A stretch of DNA of 64,000 bases from Oxyruncus cristatus (GCA_013399855.1 VXAY01004289.1:600948-664947); one strand, 5' to 3'; positions 12,601 through 27,600 are shown, counted from the stretch's first letter. Program-made: numbers and translations. Notes: a model not told the origin generated them from the letters alone.

Positions 12601-15600
12601 TCACAGAGCCCCCCCAGGCCTCTGTCCCATTGTCAGTTTTTCTTTCACCCCTCGGTGACGTTTCGGTATCCCAGGCAGTGTTCTGTTTGATTGGAGTCTG
12701 TCCCCAGCCAGAGTTGGAGAGGACACGTGGATCTAAGTCAGTTCTGTTCACTATGCTTTGGAGTAACGTGTGCTGGTCAACCTTCCTCCTCTCTCGGTTC
12801 TGGCCCTCTGCAGCTCCTCTGTCCTCATGGCACCCAGTGCTCTCCGAGCTCCCCTCGCTGTCCCCCGTACCTGTTTTGGCCCACGTGCTGTTCTGCTCAG
12901 CTATCTGGGAAGCAGCAGAACTCTGGCTGTTAAGATCATCCTCCTCAGTAGACTTCCATCCATTTGTAAACTTCCTGCTGTTTCCATTCACACTTTCATT
13001 GGAATGCTGATTACTAGGCAGTTTGCTCCATTCCCCGTTGGAAATGTTAGTGCCAGTGCTTTGTGCAGGGTTGCCCCATCCTCTTCTGCTCCCGCCAGCA
13101 CTTGCACCATTCCCGCTTCCCCACGGCATGTTCTGGGAGTTGACTGTCCCTGCCTCCCACACCCCTCCTCCTTTATTCCCATTGATTTGAAAGTTACTGC
13201 TGCCAGGCCCGCTCCCGCCCGGCTGCATTAGAGTTGCATTCACAGTGTCACCATTAGCTTGGCTGTTTGGGCCTGGACATTTGTCTCCAGAGTAACTGGA
13301 ACCATAGGCACCCCAGGTAGTACCGTAAGAGCCGCCAGTTTTGGCCTCACCATTGCTCAGGTGAGAGATGGAAGTGCCATTTGCCACTGGAGAGGCCTGA
13401 ATCTGAGAATGATTCATTGTGCTCACGCGCCAGGCCCCAGGCCCTGCAGTGTTGGGCAGCTCGCTCATCTGCACCGAACCAGCAGAGTTTGGTAAACTAG
13501 AGGTCATAAAGTTAGTAGTGTTATTTGGTCCATTCATTTCAGTGTTAAGGTTTTGAGGTTGCCCACTGAATGAAACATTCCTTGTACCATTTAACTCAGA
13601 ATCACAACTTTCCTGAAGGCTTCCCCAGGAACCGTGGGCTGAGCCACCCACTTTTGAGTTAATACTCTGGCTGTTGGCCATCTGACCTATGGTACTGCAC
13701 TGAATGCTTGTGCCAGGACTCCCACTCCCCACGGACCCTTTCAGGGCATGTCCACTGTTCTCCAACACGGACCAGGCACCATGGTTGCCATTTGAATTCA
13801 AAGTGCTTGGATTTAACCCTCCATTTGATGAAGAGTTTATGGTGCCCCAAGCATTCATTCTATTGTTGCTACTTTCAGATTTGCTGTCAGGAGCATCCAC
13901 AGAAACTTGACATGTGCTTATTATGGATCCATGGGATAACCCCCATGGCCCATTAATACTTCCATTGCCCACATTATTGCTGTTGCTACCAACCACAAAC
14001 TTATTCTGAGACCCATGTCCGATGCCATTGCGAATGCCATCGCTTTCTCCGCCTGTGCTCCCTGAAGCCATGATAACAAGGTTCCGCTCTGACCCAGAGC
14101 TGGAGGCAGAGTCAGTGTCCATACATTCTGAAGTCAGCTCTGGGTCACTGCCAGTGATTGATGGCCATGCTTCTTTGTCAGAGCCGTCTACAATAACTTT
14201 ATCCCAGTTTGTGCTGGAGTCACTATTTGAAGAGACTGGTCCCCAGTGAGAATTTTCATAATGGGATCCTAGACCACTGTGGTTCAGATCTAAAAGGAAG
14301 AAGGAAAGTCCAAGAGCATTACTGTAAGTTTAGTATTATTACTTCATTAAGCAGAAGAGGAAAAAAAGAATAAATATACTAAGCCAGGAATTATTTTGTG
14401 TACTATTTTGCTTCTGTTAACACTACAGTCACAGGAGGTGAGGGAGAAAGCTCCAAGTACAGCTGCCCAAATGCTGTCACACATATCCCAGAACACTTCT
14501 CCCAGGATGCAGAGCTGCTCTGACAAAAAGCTTGGAGAAGCACTCCTAAAGATCTTCTGTTTTTCAGAGAAACATTTAAAAAAAAATACTCTGTATTATC
14601 ACATACAAAGTATTTTCTAAAAACATACACATATTAAAAAACTACAATATTATATGAAAACCAAAGACGTCCTGAAAGGCAGAAATCCCAACAGTACAGT
14701 GCAGAGCAGTACCAACTGACAGCAGCCAGAAACCACACAACTTCCCCCCTATTACAGACATTATATAAGATTCTTACACACATGTTATTCAAGATATTTT
14801 TATACAACAACCTGACACAAAAAGCACAGGACCCATCTGAAGTTGTGCTTCAGAATGCACTGATGTAGAAGTCCATTTTTAAGGAATTTTTAATCAATAT
14901 CACTCATACAGTGAAAAAGAATCTAGTCTGAGACCCTGGGTCCAAGAGCTGGAGCAGCACAGAGCAGGGACCACCACCACTCCTCAGCATGGGGCTGCTG
15001 AGAGACTGGGGGATTCCAGGCAGTAAGGTGAGTCCCCCTGGTAAGTGCAAAAAAGAACAGTGGCTCAGCAGTTCGGAACAGGAGGAGTGGGCAACGAGCA
15101 GCTGCAGGCAGACAGAGCTCTGTTGCACTGCTCGGCAGCTCCCAGGCCTGCAGCTCAGCGGAACATAACCCAGAACTTGCTGATTCATGTGCTACTAGAA
15201 AAACACTGCCCAACAGACCTCAGGATTGCGACTCTCACCCTGATATTTACAAAAATACGTTTAACCTGTGCTAAGAGACTGATCAAAGAGTTGACTGCAC
15301 CCTTGGGAGCGAGAGAACCAACAGCACAGAACAACACCTTGATTACACAATCATCATCCCTTTCAAAAGCAACACAAAGGCACACAGATGGCAAACAGCC
15401 TGAATTCAGCATGGAGAGAGATACAGGTTATGACTACAAGTCAGGGGAAATGGTAAAACAAACCCTAATTTTCACAGCAGCAGAATACATAAAGAAAGCT
15501 GGTATTTATCACAATTCTATTACCCTAATTTAACTGTGATGCAGTTTGTGCCGAGCCAATCCACAACAGCATACAGTGATTAGCTTCCACTCAGCCAGAA

Positions 15601-18600
15601 CCCTCTCCTATTGCATACAAAACTACTTTGACCAACAGTCTTTCTCCTGGACACAAACATGTGTTAGTGAGGTTTAGTACGAGCCACTGTTCTGGAACAT
15701 TCCCATCTGAATCTCCTCAACCCACAAACTTCGGAGTTTAAGGATACAAATACTGAACAAGCAGATATTAGACCAGAAAAACACCCTCAAAACTGCAAAA
15801 CAACAGCTGACAATATACTGCATTTGGTGCACAGCACAAGCAGCCAGAACAGCCTACTCTAGCTTTTCTTCCCAAAACTATTTGAAGTTGCAACTGAACT
15901 TTTGCTGCTTAAATCCTGGACAAAACATTTACACAAAGAGGAGTTCCTTAAAATTCTGTAATCTGCTAGGATTGTTTTCAATAATCTGTAATTTAATGCT
16001 TTCAAGCCATCAGTTATTGTGCAGGAAACGTTTGCAGGAAACTGTATGTATTTACAAAAACAGTTTGTTTGTTTTGAAGTACCATCACACGGGCTAAAAT
16101 AAACAGAAGGATTGAGAAGTGTAAATTAAGAAATACCTGGACCTTGCCCCTTCTGCCTCCTTTTCCTGCTCCAGTACACCTGGCACCCCCAGACTGTCAA
16201 TACTACACCTCGTAAATCACTGTACCTTTGGGCCTTATGAACAAATGCATTTTAGTAAACAAACTTCTGAGTTTTTAGTGAACAATAAAGACATGATTTC
16301 CTCCACAGTGCTGCGACACATTTCTGATAGAAAGCACAGGCTTGCACAGATTATTCAATTTAATACCACAGAGAGGCAATTTAACATGTAAGCATAAAGG
16401 GAGAAAAACCCCACTTAGCGTTTTAAAGCTAAGGTGCCAAAAGCTCTTAGTATGAATTCTGACTAAATTAGAAAATTAAAAATGTTAAACCAAATTAGTA
16501 TGCGATGGCACAGAGAAAGTATACTGAAGTCATTCACACAGCACATGCTACTGAAAAACGTAAGCCAAAGAATAAAAAATAACAATAAAAAACCCGCAGA
16601 CAAAATTGTGTGAAACATGTAACTGCTACAAACATGGTAGTGCAAAAGCAGGTGAGATGGAAGTAGCTAACCTGACTGGTTAGGGGAGTGGCTCACCAAG
16701 TCCCGAATGGGAGGCATGCCTACAAAAAAAAAAGCAAGAAAATCACAGAAGTGTTACTTCAGTATATGAGAGAACAGTCCCCAAACCACTCACTGCTGTA
16801 AACCCAGGCTTTACCCCCTTTTCCAGGACAGGTTCACCTACCCAGCAGGGACACTGAGAGCAAACCCGGCCTGGGGAGTTCTACATTAGCAATTCAGCTG
16901 CTTTCACGACACATTTCCACTACTAGCACATTTGGCATTTAATGGACCAATTTAGCATGTCCTTAAAAGTTTGGTTTACATAAAAAAGAGGAAGAATTTA
17001 CAGTCAAAGAAACCAAAATCACTTCATTTTTGACTGTACTGACTTAGAAGTTTAGAGGTCAGCCCTGAAACTTCAGCAGTTCCTCTCTGAACGGTACATT
17101 TGCTCCGCCTCAAAGTCAGTATTGTGCTGCCTTACTGAGTAAACAGCAATATCTGAGTATGGCCTAACTCTGATATAACCTAAGCACGTGTATAACTGTC
17201 ATTTACCCTCCTTCACAGCCCCCACTTCCTCCGTGTCCCACAGGCACTATATGGCATCAAAGCTCATGTTTCCAACTCACAAATTTTACAGCTGGAGACC
17301 ATAGCTGTTACATTTAAGGCACTGTTTCCCAAATTAATTCAGCCTCCATCACTAATAACAGGAAATCCTAACTGCTCCCTTCTTCCCTGACTCCTACAAC
17401 AGGCAAGAAACTTCTCCAAGTTAAAGGAGGATTCTTTTGTTCCCAAAGGCTGTGTCTGGGACACAACTTGCTGCGAGATGCACTGGGATAAAGGGAGATA
17501 GGAGGAATCCAAACTGGAGCCACGCCAGGAGCCCAGAGGTACTCTCTGGTTCTGCTCTGGCACACAGTTGTAAGCAATTACTGCTGGCTATTATATTAGT
17601 TCATTAAATAAATAATTTCCCTGTGGAATAACCACCTGGCTACTCCGATGTGTTCCAAAGCAGAGGTGAGCAAACATCAGGGCAGTGATCGACCCTTCCT
17701 TCTGTGGGAAGTTCGCACACGGGGAGCATCAGTGAGGCCAACGACTGAATAGGGTATGAAAGTGTCCTGATAAAGAGCTACTTAGGGAGAGTTCTTAAAA
17801 TAACCAGCTTGGCACAAGCCTGGATCTGTTTCAGAAGCACTACCTTTGAGGTAGTGAGGCATGAGCTTCACTTATGTGTCTTTACTAAAAAGATAAGCCA
17901 AATGTCCTAAAACCAGCAGAAAAACAAAGAATCCACAGAACTATCCCTTCTTCAGCTTCACTTCTAAACAAAGCATGTTCATTTTCCAAACAGGAGATGA
18001 TTTTGCACACAAAACACAAATAAAGAGATGGGGGGTTGACCAGTTTATAATTAAAAAATTCCCCAACAGAAAAGACAGAAAAACTTAGTGTGGTCAGGGC
18101 AACTAGAGACTTTGAAGTCAGCAGTACCCATGTTCCCTGGGTACTGCTACCAAATCATTACAACCACAGCTGGAACTGAGGAGAGAACTTTTCAGGAATG
18201 ACATATAAACCAACCATAGCCATTCCCAATTCCCGCAATTCTGACTTCAACACTTCAAGCCACAATTTTTCTCGTAGCCCTAAAAGACATATCAATTCCA
18301 GTAGCCATTAAATAATGCTTTAAAACAAAAATCAAGAAGCTATTCTGTTAAGGTATCAAATTTAACCCTAGTGTCCATGGATATCCTGTCAAGGATAGGG
18401 AAAGGATCTACAGATGTGTCAAATTTCATGAGATTTTTGATTTCAGAGGTAACACCATGGCAAGTACCTGGAATTGCTGTTGGAGGCCGAAAGAGGAACT
18501 AGGGAGAGTGAGTGAGACGGAGATAGGCAAATGACAACAGCATGTCCTTTCAGATACAGAGGTGTCAGAAGACACTGGGTCACTCTTGGCTGCTGCTGCA

Positions 18601-21600
18601 CGGCCACCTCACCTCACTGGCAACTCGTCAGACAAGAGCTCGAAACCAGGACAAAAATCCAGCATGGAAAAACTATTTGCCTTCCCATTATCATCTTGTC
18701 TATGTTTCTGAAAGAACATAACAACACATCCAAACCAGATATTATTCCTGGCTGTTCCAGGCAAACAGACCTTCCAAGCACACAAATAAGTGGCTCCAAG
18801 AAAGGTGATTCTGGCTGCCCAGCCTCGACTAGTGCTTCTGAGGAGTTTTCCTGGGACACAGGGAACACCAGGAGCAGGGTACACAGGGACAAAGCTCTGA
18901 TAGGCCACATAGACATTTTATTAAGGTGGGAAAGGGATTTGGCCAACCATTCTCTCCCCTGAGGGCTCTCAGAACCTCTTTGGAACCAGATGGGTGTGTA
19001 GATATACTACTCAAATAATTCAGGTGTTATTCAGACCACAGAACTCCTCCCAGTGAGGCAGCTGCCCCAGACACCAGTACAGCACTGGGACATGCTGGCA
19101 GTGCCCAGGTACACCAGCATGAGTTCAAGGAAAACCGAGCAAAACTGGGAAGAATGCAGTACACAAATGAGAATCCAGCAAGTTAAATACCGGGCTGGTG
19201 TTCACAGCAGTGCAATGGAGGACAGTACACAAACCCCTGGACACAACTAGGAGGTCTCATAGGTTGCAGAAACAGTAATACTTCTTAAGTTAGTTTACAT
19301 GCAAATTTTTGTTTAAATCACCACTTGCTACCTGACCAGCAGAGGACACATGCTGCAGAAAAAGCTTCATCTTAGAAACAACCAAGTATATGAAAGGTGA
19401 CTTCAAACCTGGGTATGGGCAGGAACAACATTATACAGGTGAGGCAAAAAAATGACCTACCTAAAAATTACTTATTGCAATGATAAGGAGTTCTATCAGT
19501 ATGTTACAGAAATAATACTGGAAAGTAATAGGGTAAACATTGCCCAAGGGAACATGGATAAACTGCTGCCAGTGCTTTGATTACTTTAATTTTAAATACT
19601 GCTTCTTCAAGATTCAGTAATCAGAACAGCTCAAAATTCAAATCAAACTTGAAATATCAAGGCTATTTTCAGGGGCTTTTTTGACTTTTTTTTTTTTTTA
19701 ACTGAAGGGGCTAGTAGTCACGTTCTTTGTGGTCTATAAAACATTCATTTTGAGAAACACTGGGAATTTAGAAAAGTCTCAGAAGAAACTATTTGTGGAA
19801 ACAAATTACATCATCACTGCTATGTGCACATCAAAATATAAATACAATTATAAAAATAAAAAAGTATTTGTCCAACATATTAAGTATTAGCATGCACTAA
19901 TACCAAATCCCTTTGAAAAGCTAGATGCCTCACAGAAAGTTACTTTTTTCCAGCCAGAAATAAACTGCATTAATGCCCTGGAAAATTAACTGAACTGCAT
20001 GCTATTGCAGTCACTGAACAGCACATCATGCATGTGTAACAGGTTAAGTTTACCTGTCTTAAAAGGGTATTTGCAGAAATGTATAACAAGCTAAAATAAC
20101 AAAGGACAACTGTACTTAAATAGTAATAAAGGTAGAGTGGATCTATTTTGTAGGGCAACAAAGCTTCAGGTGAATAAACAGAAAAAAAATGACCTAACAA
20201 CAAAAATTAATTCTGATATCCTGAACAAGCCATACCCTGGCCGATCTGTAGGCATGAAGTTAAAAAAGAAAGAAAGGTCTTGAGGTGTTTTTCAGAATTC
20301 CAGAATGGTTTGGGTAGGAAGGGATCTTAAAGCTCCTCCAGTCCCACCCCCTGCCATGGGCAGGGACACCTTCCACTAGCCCAGGTTGCTCTAACCTGGC
20401 CTTGGACACTTGCAGGGATGGGGCAGCCACAGCTTCTCTGGGCAACCTGTGCCAGGGCCTCCCCACCCCCACAGGGAAGGATTTTTTCCTGATATCCCAT
20501 CCAACCCTGCCCTCTGGCAGTGGGAAGCTATTCCCCCTTGTCCTGTCACTCCAGGGCCTTGTAAATAGTCTCTCTCCATCTTTCTTGTCTTGGCTCACTT
20601 CAGGCCCTGTAAGGCCATATTTAAGTCACCCCAAAGCATCTCTTGTCCAAGCTGAACAATCCCAACTCTCTTTCCCCATAGCAGAGGTGCTCCATCCCCC
20701 TAATCATCTCCATGGTCACCTCTGGACTCGTCCCAACAGGTCCATGTCCTTCCTGTGCTGGGGACCCCAGAGCTGGAGGCAGCTGGAGGTGGAGTCTCAG
20801 CCATGTAGAATGCCCCCCTCGCCCCCACCCCCTACTGTGGGGTGAGCCCATCTCTGGAAAGGTCCTAAAGGCCCTTCCTTGTGAGATCTGTCTGTCAAAA
20901 CTGGACACAAAAAAGGTGCTTTGTACCATGACCACGCTTGGGTCGATGATCAGGACACAGACTAGAAATGTGGAGCACAGCCGTGGTCATATTGCAATCA
21001 CCACCTGTTCCAAGCCTGCCCTGTCTGTCACACACCACTGGCAACAAGCAGCCACTGAGACGGGCTGAGGTTTCAGTATGGAACTTGCACAGAGAGGCCA
21101 ATACCCTCCTGCCATGTTCAACAGCAAGCTACAACACAGGAAGGTATCTCCTCATGGTACAGCTTACAGCGAAAGCTTAAATAATGTTGGCTCAAATATT
21201 ACACTGCTAATGGAATTTACAGGATTTGATTTTAGTTCAGGGAAAACAAGGTGCTTGCCCTCACCTGGCTGTTTTTTGCTGCTGTTGGGCACTTCTCCGT
21301 TGGTCACGGGCTGGTTATTGGTGACAGTGCTGCCTCCTGACTGGCCGTTTAACACTTTGGGAGTGGATCCCAGGTTTGCAGCTATCACTGGTAACTGCTG
21401 CCCTCGTTTCAGAAGCTGCTTCTGTTCCTGGTGTCGGAATCGCGGTGGTACTTCCCGAGGAGGGTATCGAGGCAAGGGCTGCTGCTGGCTGCTGGCTGGG
21501 GCCCGCTTGGCATTATTAGTAGTGCTGGTTCCTGTGGAAGTGCCGTTGGAGGTGACAGGCTGAGGCTGGCTTACACTTGTCTTGGTTTGTTCTGGCACTA

Positions 21601-24600
21601 CCCCCACCCCCAGGAAAAAGAAAGTGGGACAAAGTTATTCATACGAACAACAACTTAAAAAAAATCAAAGACTGAGTCAATACTTAGAGGTGTTTATGTA
21701 TGATGCAATGGCAGCATTTCTTCCTATTCAAGCTTTAACTCACTCCCCAGGAAAAGCTCTGTTATTCCACAACCACACACTTTCATGGCACAGATCCTGA
21801 AGCAGGAATATGCCTTGCTATCACTCCTAACATCATCAGTTACAGTAAACTACTACTAACCAGCTCTCTATAGATTTTGCTGACACACCAGCACTATTCA
21901 GTTTATTTCAGCATTTAAACTTCATTTAGAAAACTACTTAAGTACTAAAAAACTAAGTTTCCCACTGAAGTTAGATTTTCAGTGTCATGTACAGAAAACC
22001 ACCCTGGCCTGCCCAAAAAGAACAAGGGGTGAACAGGACCTACAGGACCTGTTGCTAAGACTTCCCTGCTTTGTTGACCCCAACAGCCAAAGAGGAAGAT
22101 ATTCATGCCCTTAAGTCCCTGGTGCCAGCAGGAATGGCTGCCAGCACAGGTAACACCACACACAGCCCAGCGGGATGGGACTGGCACTGGGAAAATGTCA
22201 AATGTGCGACTGCAACTCCAAATTATCTCAGTGCTGACAGCACGGCCCTGGCACAGCGAGGGGAAGGTCAAATCAGCTGCAGAGGTCACAGCAAGGGTAC
22301 ACACCAAACCCAGCTGCTGGATCAAGGGAAACCCACACCATCCTCAGCTCCACACCCTGGTCCAGCAGCACAACACAGAGGGGTGAGTATGGGGCAGGTG
22401 TAGGAACTGGTGAGTAAACCAGTGCACCAGGGAGGAAGGGACACTGAGCTACTGGTGTGTGCCCTGGTGCTACTGCCATCCATCCCCAACCCAGCACAGA
22501 GAAGCTTTAGTCCATCCCTCCTTACTGATATGTTAATGCACTTCTCAAATTTTCTGGATATCCATAAAATGTGTTAATATTTACTGTGGAACTTCCTGAG
22601 ATATCTCAAGACTCAACCATGACCTCACTCAGCATCAGGAATATTGCTGCTACATGACTGAAAATGTAGTTTTCAGGGGCCTTTAAATTTTTTAAAATTT
22701 GTTTAAAGACCATTTTATCATTAACTTTCAGGAACAGATTCATGGGAATATAACAAAAAATAAATGAAAACTCAAGCTATTATTTAAAGAATCAATTTGA
22801 ATGTTGTCAGTGCTATTATGACTTTAATTTCAGTTTATTTTTACTTCAGTATACAACTACATATTCTTAAAAGCACAAACTAGAAGTCCTTTAGAACAAC
22901 AAAACAAAACAAACAAAAAAAAATCACAGAAGAATCAGCATCCAAGTTGGGTTTTAATGGATTATTTTATTTAGGCTGCTTAAGGAAAGCAGGAAAGAAC
23001 CTCCTTGTTTGACATACAGGTGGGCAGATACAGGTGGGCAGAAGTCTCAGGATGAGAAGCACCCAGCTCCCCCCACATCCTTCCGGGCACAGCTCTCCCA
23101 TTTATCCCCTGTTACATTAACAGGGGGTAACTGATCCCTTGAACAGTGTTTTGGTGCACAGAAGGTGATAACGAACTACAATCAAAACTGAACTACACAA
23201 ATACAATGTAGTCTTAAACATATCTACTTCATTTGCTCCTTCTAAAATTTCTTGCTTTAAAAATAAAATGACAGTGAGTAAGCCCAGGGGTGTGGTGGGG
23301 TGCTGTGTAAGCAAATTGCTGTGAATTTCTTGACAATTTAATGCAGAAGCACTTTGTTCTTCTCTGTGGTCTAGGTACTGCAAAAAGTTCTGAAATTAAA
23401 ACACATTTATTCACACTCCACAATCTGTGTAACCACAGCCCAAACCTTAACTTCTGGCACTCTCCCCGTGCATCTTGCTTCAGCTGATTCTATGAGTGAC
23501 CCTTCACAGCCTGGAGCTGAGCTGTGCTGACAGTGATGCACAGAACCCCCTTCCTGCTGCCAGACTGTCACATCCAGCCAACAGAGCAGTCCTGGAGCCA
23601 CACACTCCTTCAGCACAACACATTTCAGCTTTTTTTTTCTTTTTTTTAAACTGTCAGCTTAAGCAGAAAATACAAATACCCCTCACTTGAGGATGTTTTA
23701 ATACAACACAGAGCACCTGGTAATGTCCTCATGGAGTCAATTCTCCTTCCCTGCCACTTCCACTGCCCTACAACTGCTCTTCTGGGATAAAGTGAAATAA
23801 TTTCCATCTGACATTCCCTGGACACCCTGACAGAGCTGCCAGCAGCACACTCATGGCAGTCCTAACACTTTACTTTCCTAATTAAAGCCACTTTAAGACC
23901 AAGTGTGTTAGAACAGACCCCAAGGACCTGCAGGAACTCAAATCGCTTTCAACTACCAAGGAGTGCAACTAATAAACAAGGTACTCACTGCCCAGCCAGC
24001 CCTAAGGCACAGCACCAACAGCCCTTCTCTAACAGCTCAAGAATATGAAATTTCTCATATATTCTAAGCATTCATTTCCTTAGCAAATGTAGCAATGCTG
24101 CCTACTATGATCAGCAAACTAAACAGCAATCTGCTAGGTCCCAGGATTAGACTATAGAATACGCAGAGTCCACATTCGTATGCTAATTTTAAACTAAAAT
24201 TATCCAAAGTGCACAGAATTCTCTTGCCTTTGCTCCCTCAGAACCACAGAGTAAGTTTTAAGCTATACAATTTATCCTGTCCAACATTTTCTGCTCCACA
24301 ACTTCTCAGAAGACTAAATAACTTTAATATTCCAATATGGCTGCTATGAATTCCAACACCCCTAAATCGTTATCTTAATATTTTAATTTGCTCTAAACAA
24401 GCAGTTTGTTAATAAAAGTTTGTTCTGCATACCAGCATTTTATTTTGAATCTTATTAATGCAGAAATACAATACTAACAGACCTACAGCTTATTACAGTT
24501 AATTAACTTGACTAGGAACAGCAAGTTTACAGAAATGAATATTAAAAATGACAGATTTTCATAAAGAACAAACCTGCTGCAAACCCTCAGAGCAGGGGAT

Positions 24601-27600
24601 GGTGGAGTTACAGTTTACAGAGAGATTCCAAAGAAAGACGCTTCCAACTTGTGTTGCTTTCCCACTCTGCAGATTTCATTAGAAAATGGAGGAGAAGCAT
24701 GGTGTCATTTTACTGCTCCAGGAGCTGCCTGCCAACTCCTCCTGGAGCAGGGGCCCAGGGACTCACACTCCCCCTCCAATAAAAAAATGGCAGCTGCTTG
24801 AGTAACTTTAACGCAGATGGAAAACAGTTTCTCCCTCGCCCAAAATCAGCGTACAGAGATCAAATCCTTCCCCAACACACACAAAGAACAGCACCAGGCT
24901 GGCAGGGAAACGCTCCTTGTCGCTGCTGCCGGAGCTGCCCCTGAAAAATGCCTTGTGCCGCTCTCCCTGCATGGCATGCCCCGGAGTTGTCAGGGCTGGA
25001 ATGCTGAAGGGCAAACAGAGGAAGTCTGGCTTTCAAGCTGACACACGTAAGATGTAGTGCTAGAATTTTCGTGGTGGAAAAATGGCCGCAGCTGTGAGCT
25101 CGGAGCTGCTCTGGAAAATATCTCCGTGTTTGCCAAGGCGTTAACCCCTGCGGATCCAGAGGTGAGCGCGCCCTTCCTGCGGGGACTGCACAGCCAGCCG
25201 GGCCCATTCCCAGCATTCTTCTTCTCCCTTGCAAGATTTAAGAGCTAACAGAAGAGTTTTTCCAATCAGAAAAAGCAGAGTCAGGCAAGTGAAAACCCCG
25301 ATGAAAACCAGAAGGGTCAGTGCAGTTGGGCCATTCTGCTTTGCGGAGAAGAACACGAATAAGTTTCCAAGGTGGGAAATATGAGTCAAAGATTTCAATT
25401 CCACACCCAGCTATTTTTAGAGCACTTTCCGTTTCAGTGGGTAATTCAGTTTATTCTGTTCTGCAATGAAAGTCACACTTTCTGCCGAGGGATCCAGCGC
25501 TGCAGTGACAGCTGGGTGCAGCCCGAGCTCCTGCTGCTCCCCAAAGCCTTTCAGAACTAACCCCAACCCCAGCACTGAGCAAGTTTTATCAATTACTTCG
25601 CATCTATACGTTAAATTGTGGGCAAAGGGCATTTCAGCTCACGCTGAGCTCTCACCCTGGGGCAGCACACCCCAGCTGCTGGAGAGAGCACACACAGCCA
25701 AACTCAAACATCTTTCTTGAACAGCATTTCCTTCAGTGCTTGACTCACCAGCAGCTACCTGGGGCCACAGTGCTGCTGGAAGAGTTCTGTTTCAGAGGGA
25801 ACTCAGGATAAATGGATTGATTTGTCTACCTTTAATAGCACTGAATTTAAACACAGCAAAAGGACATATTTTGCCAGGCTAGAAAAAATACCACAACTGA
25901 CTATTCTACAGTACTCTCAACAAATAGGAATTTTCAAATTATCCTTATTTTTTCCTAAAGTACCTGGTAAAAGAGCACTGGGAAGGCATGTGTCCATGTG
26001 TTCTGCCAGCTGATCCACAAACAGACAAACCTTCCACTTAGCAACTAATACACTCACCTCTAACTGCTCCGACCTGCTCTTCCCTCCTTTAATAAAACCA
26101 GCTGGATCAAACCAGACAGGTCAGAATCCCCGAAACCCGCAGGAATGCCAAATGTGTGTTTTTAACTGCAATACTACAGTAATAAAATGCTCCTGGCACC
26201 AGAAACATTTGTATTAGCATCATCTTCATTACTTCCATCCCCAATCCTGAACAGGAAAACCCCAGCTCTCTGAACTTTCTTGGAAGGTTCCTGTCATTTT
26301 ACGTGAGTGCTGGGACCTGCTTCAGCTGGCACAACAGCAATTTCTACCTTAGCTAAAACAACAGTTTAGACCCATCCAAACTACGCTTAAACCCAAGAAA
26401 TATCCTCCCTCCCCACCCCCACCACTTAACCAGCTCCTTTTCTGAAAGAGGCACATAATTCTGAATTATTTAGAGATCACATACTCTTGTATTTTATCTT
26501 CAGCTCATGCACAGAATAAATTATTTAAGACATTAACATGATGGAAACTTGGAAACTAATGAAACATTAATTTGCATCTTGAATACAAGGAGGCAAAACT
26601 GGTGAAACAAGGCAAAAGCCATGCAACACAAGATATGGATTTTGTTCCTATAGAAACTGTGGCAAAAAGTTATGTATCTGCGTCTCATGATGGTTGCCCT
26701 TCCAGAGCACTGCCAGCTTGTGTTTCTCTGACAACTCTAAATTCCTGTTAAACTTTCTGAAATACCCTTTAAATAATAATGTAATTAAGTTGGAACTTAA
26801 TATTTCAATTAGTGAACGTTAGGTCTCAAAGAAGAAAAATAAAAATTTCAAAAAAATTACTTTGTCCTTCAGAAGGAAGGCATCCTCTTTCCCTGAGAAG
26901 ATTCCACCAGGTAGCCTCCTGAGCAGAATTCCTGCCCTCCCTGTTCATGCTATTTTTGGCCATTTGCTTGTGCAGCCTTGGCCCTGACATGATGCCAGAG
27001 CAGCCCAAGCACTGTCTACCAAGTGTTCCCAATTCCAGCTGCACTTAGAATATCTGGAAACTAAATTTCAAACAGATCATTCTATACATGGTCATTCTTT
27101 TAAGTGTTTGTGCACTTGCAATCAAGGCAAAAAAGGGGAAGGAAAAATGAAGACCAGGACAAGAACTGCAGGTATTATGTCTATGCCTGGTGCCGTGTAA
27201 GTAACTAAGAATGGAAAACAGGAAGACCAGAAACTCCAATCCCTGGATAAACCCTTTGCCATTACTCTTCCAGGCTTCTGTGGTCACTTTGAAAAAGTGC
27301 AGCTGAAGTCTCAGCTTCACTTCTGAAAGGAGTTTTCAGGTGACATGTTTGATTCAACACATTTAAAACCACAGAAAAAAATACACAGAGTAAAACTAAC
27401 TGGAAAGTAACTTACCTTTGATTTTTTGTTCAATGGCCTAGAACAAGAAAAAAGAAGTGTCAGTGATTTGTGCAGATAAGAGAGAAACCACATGTGCACG
27501 TGCCACTTCATAAAGCAACATTAGCTTTTGACTTTTCTCTTTTAATATGGTTTCAAGTTATTTAATTACCAACTTCAGAAGCATCTCTTTAACCAACCCA

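Noticed and set aside
12153..13495. Plus-strand open frames opposite the giant TNRC6A exon
   Set aside because: They are antisense shadows of the GW-repeat coding sequence, produced by its biased codon composition.
14120..14122. Internal ATG (MDTDSASSS) as the TNRC6A start
   Set aside because: Upstream exons join in phase and match the known N-terminus, so this Met is internal. It could serve a short isoform but nothing here shows that.
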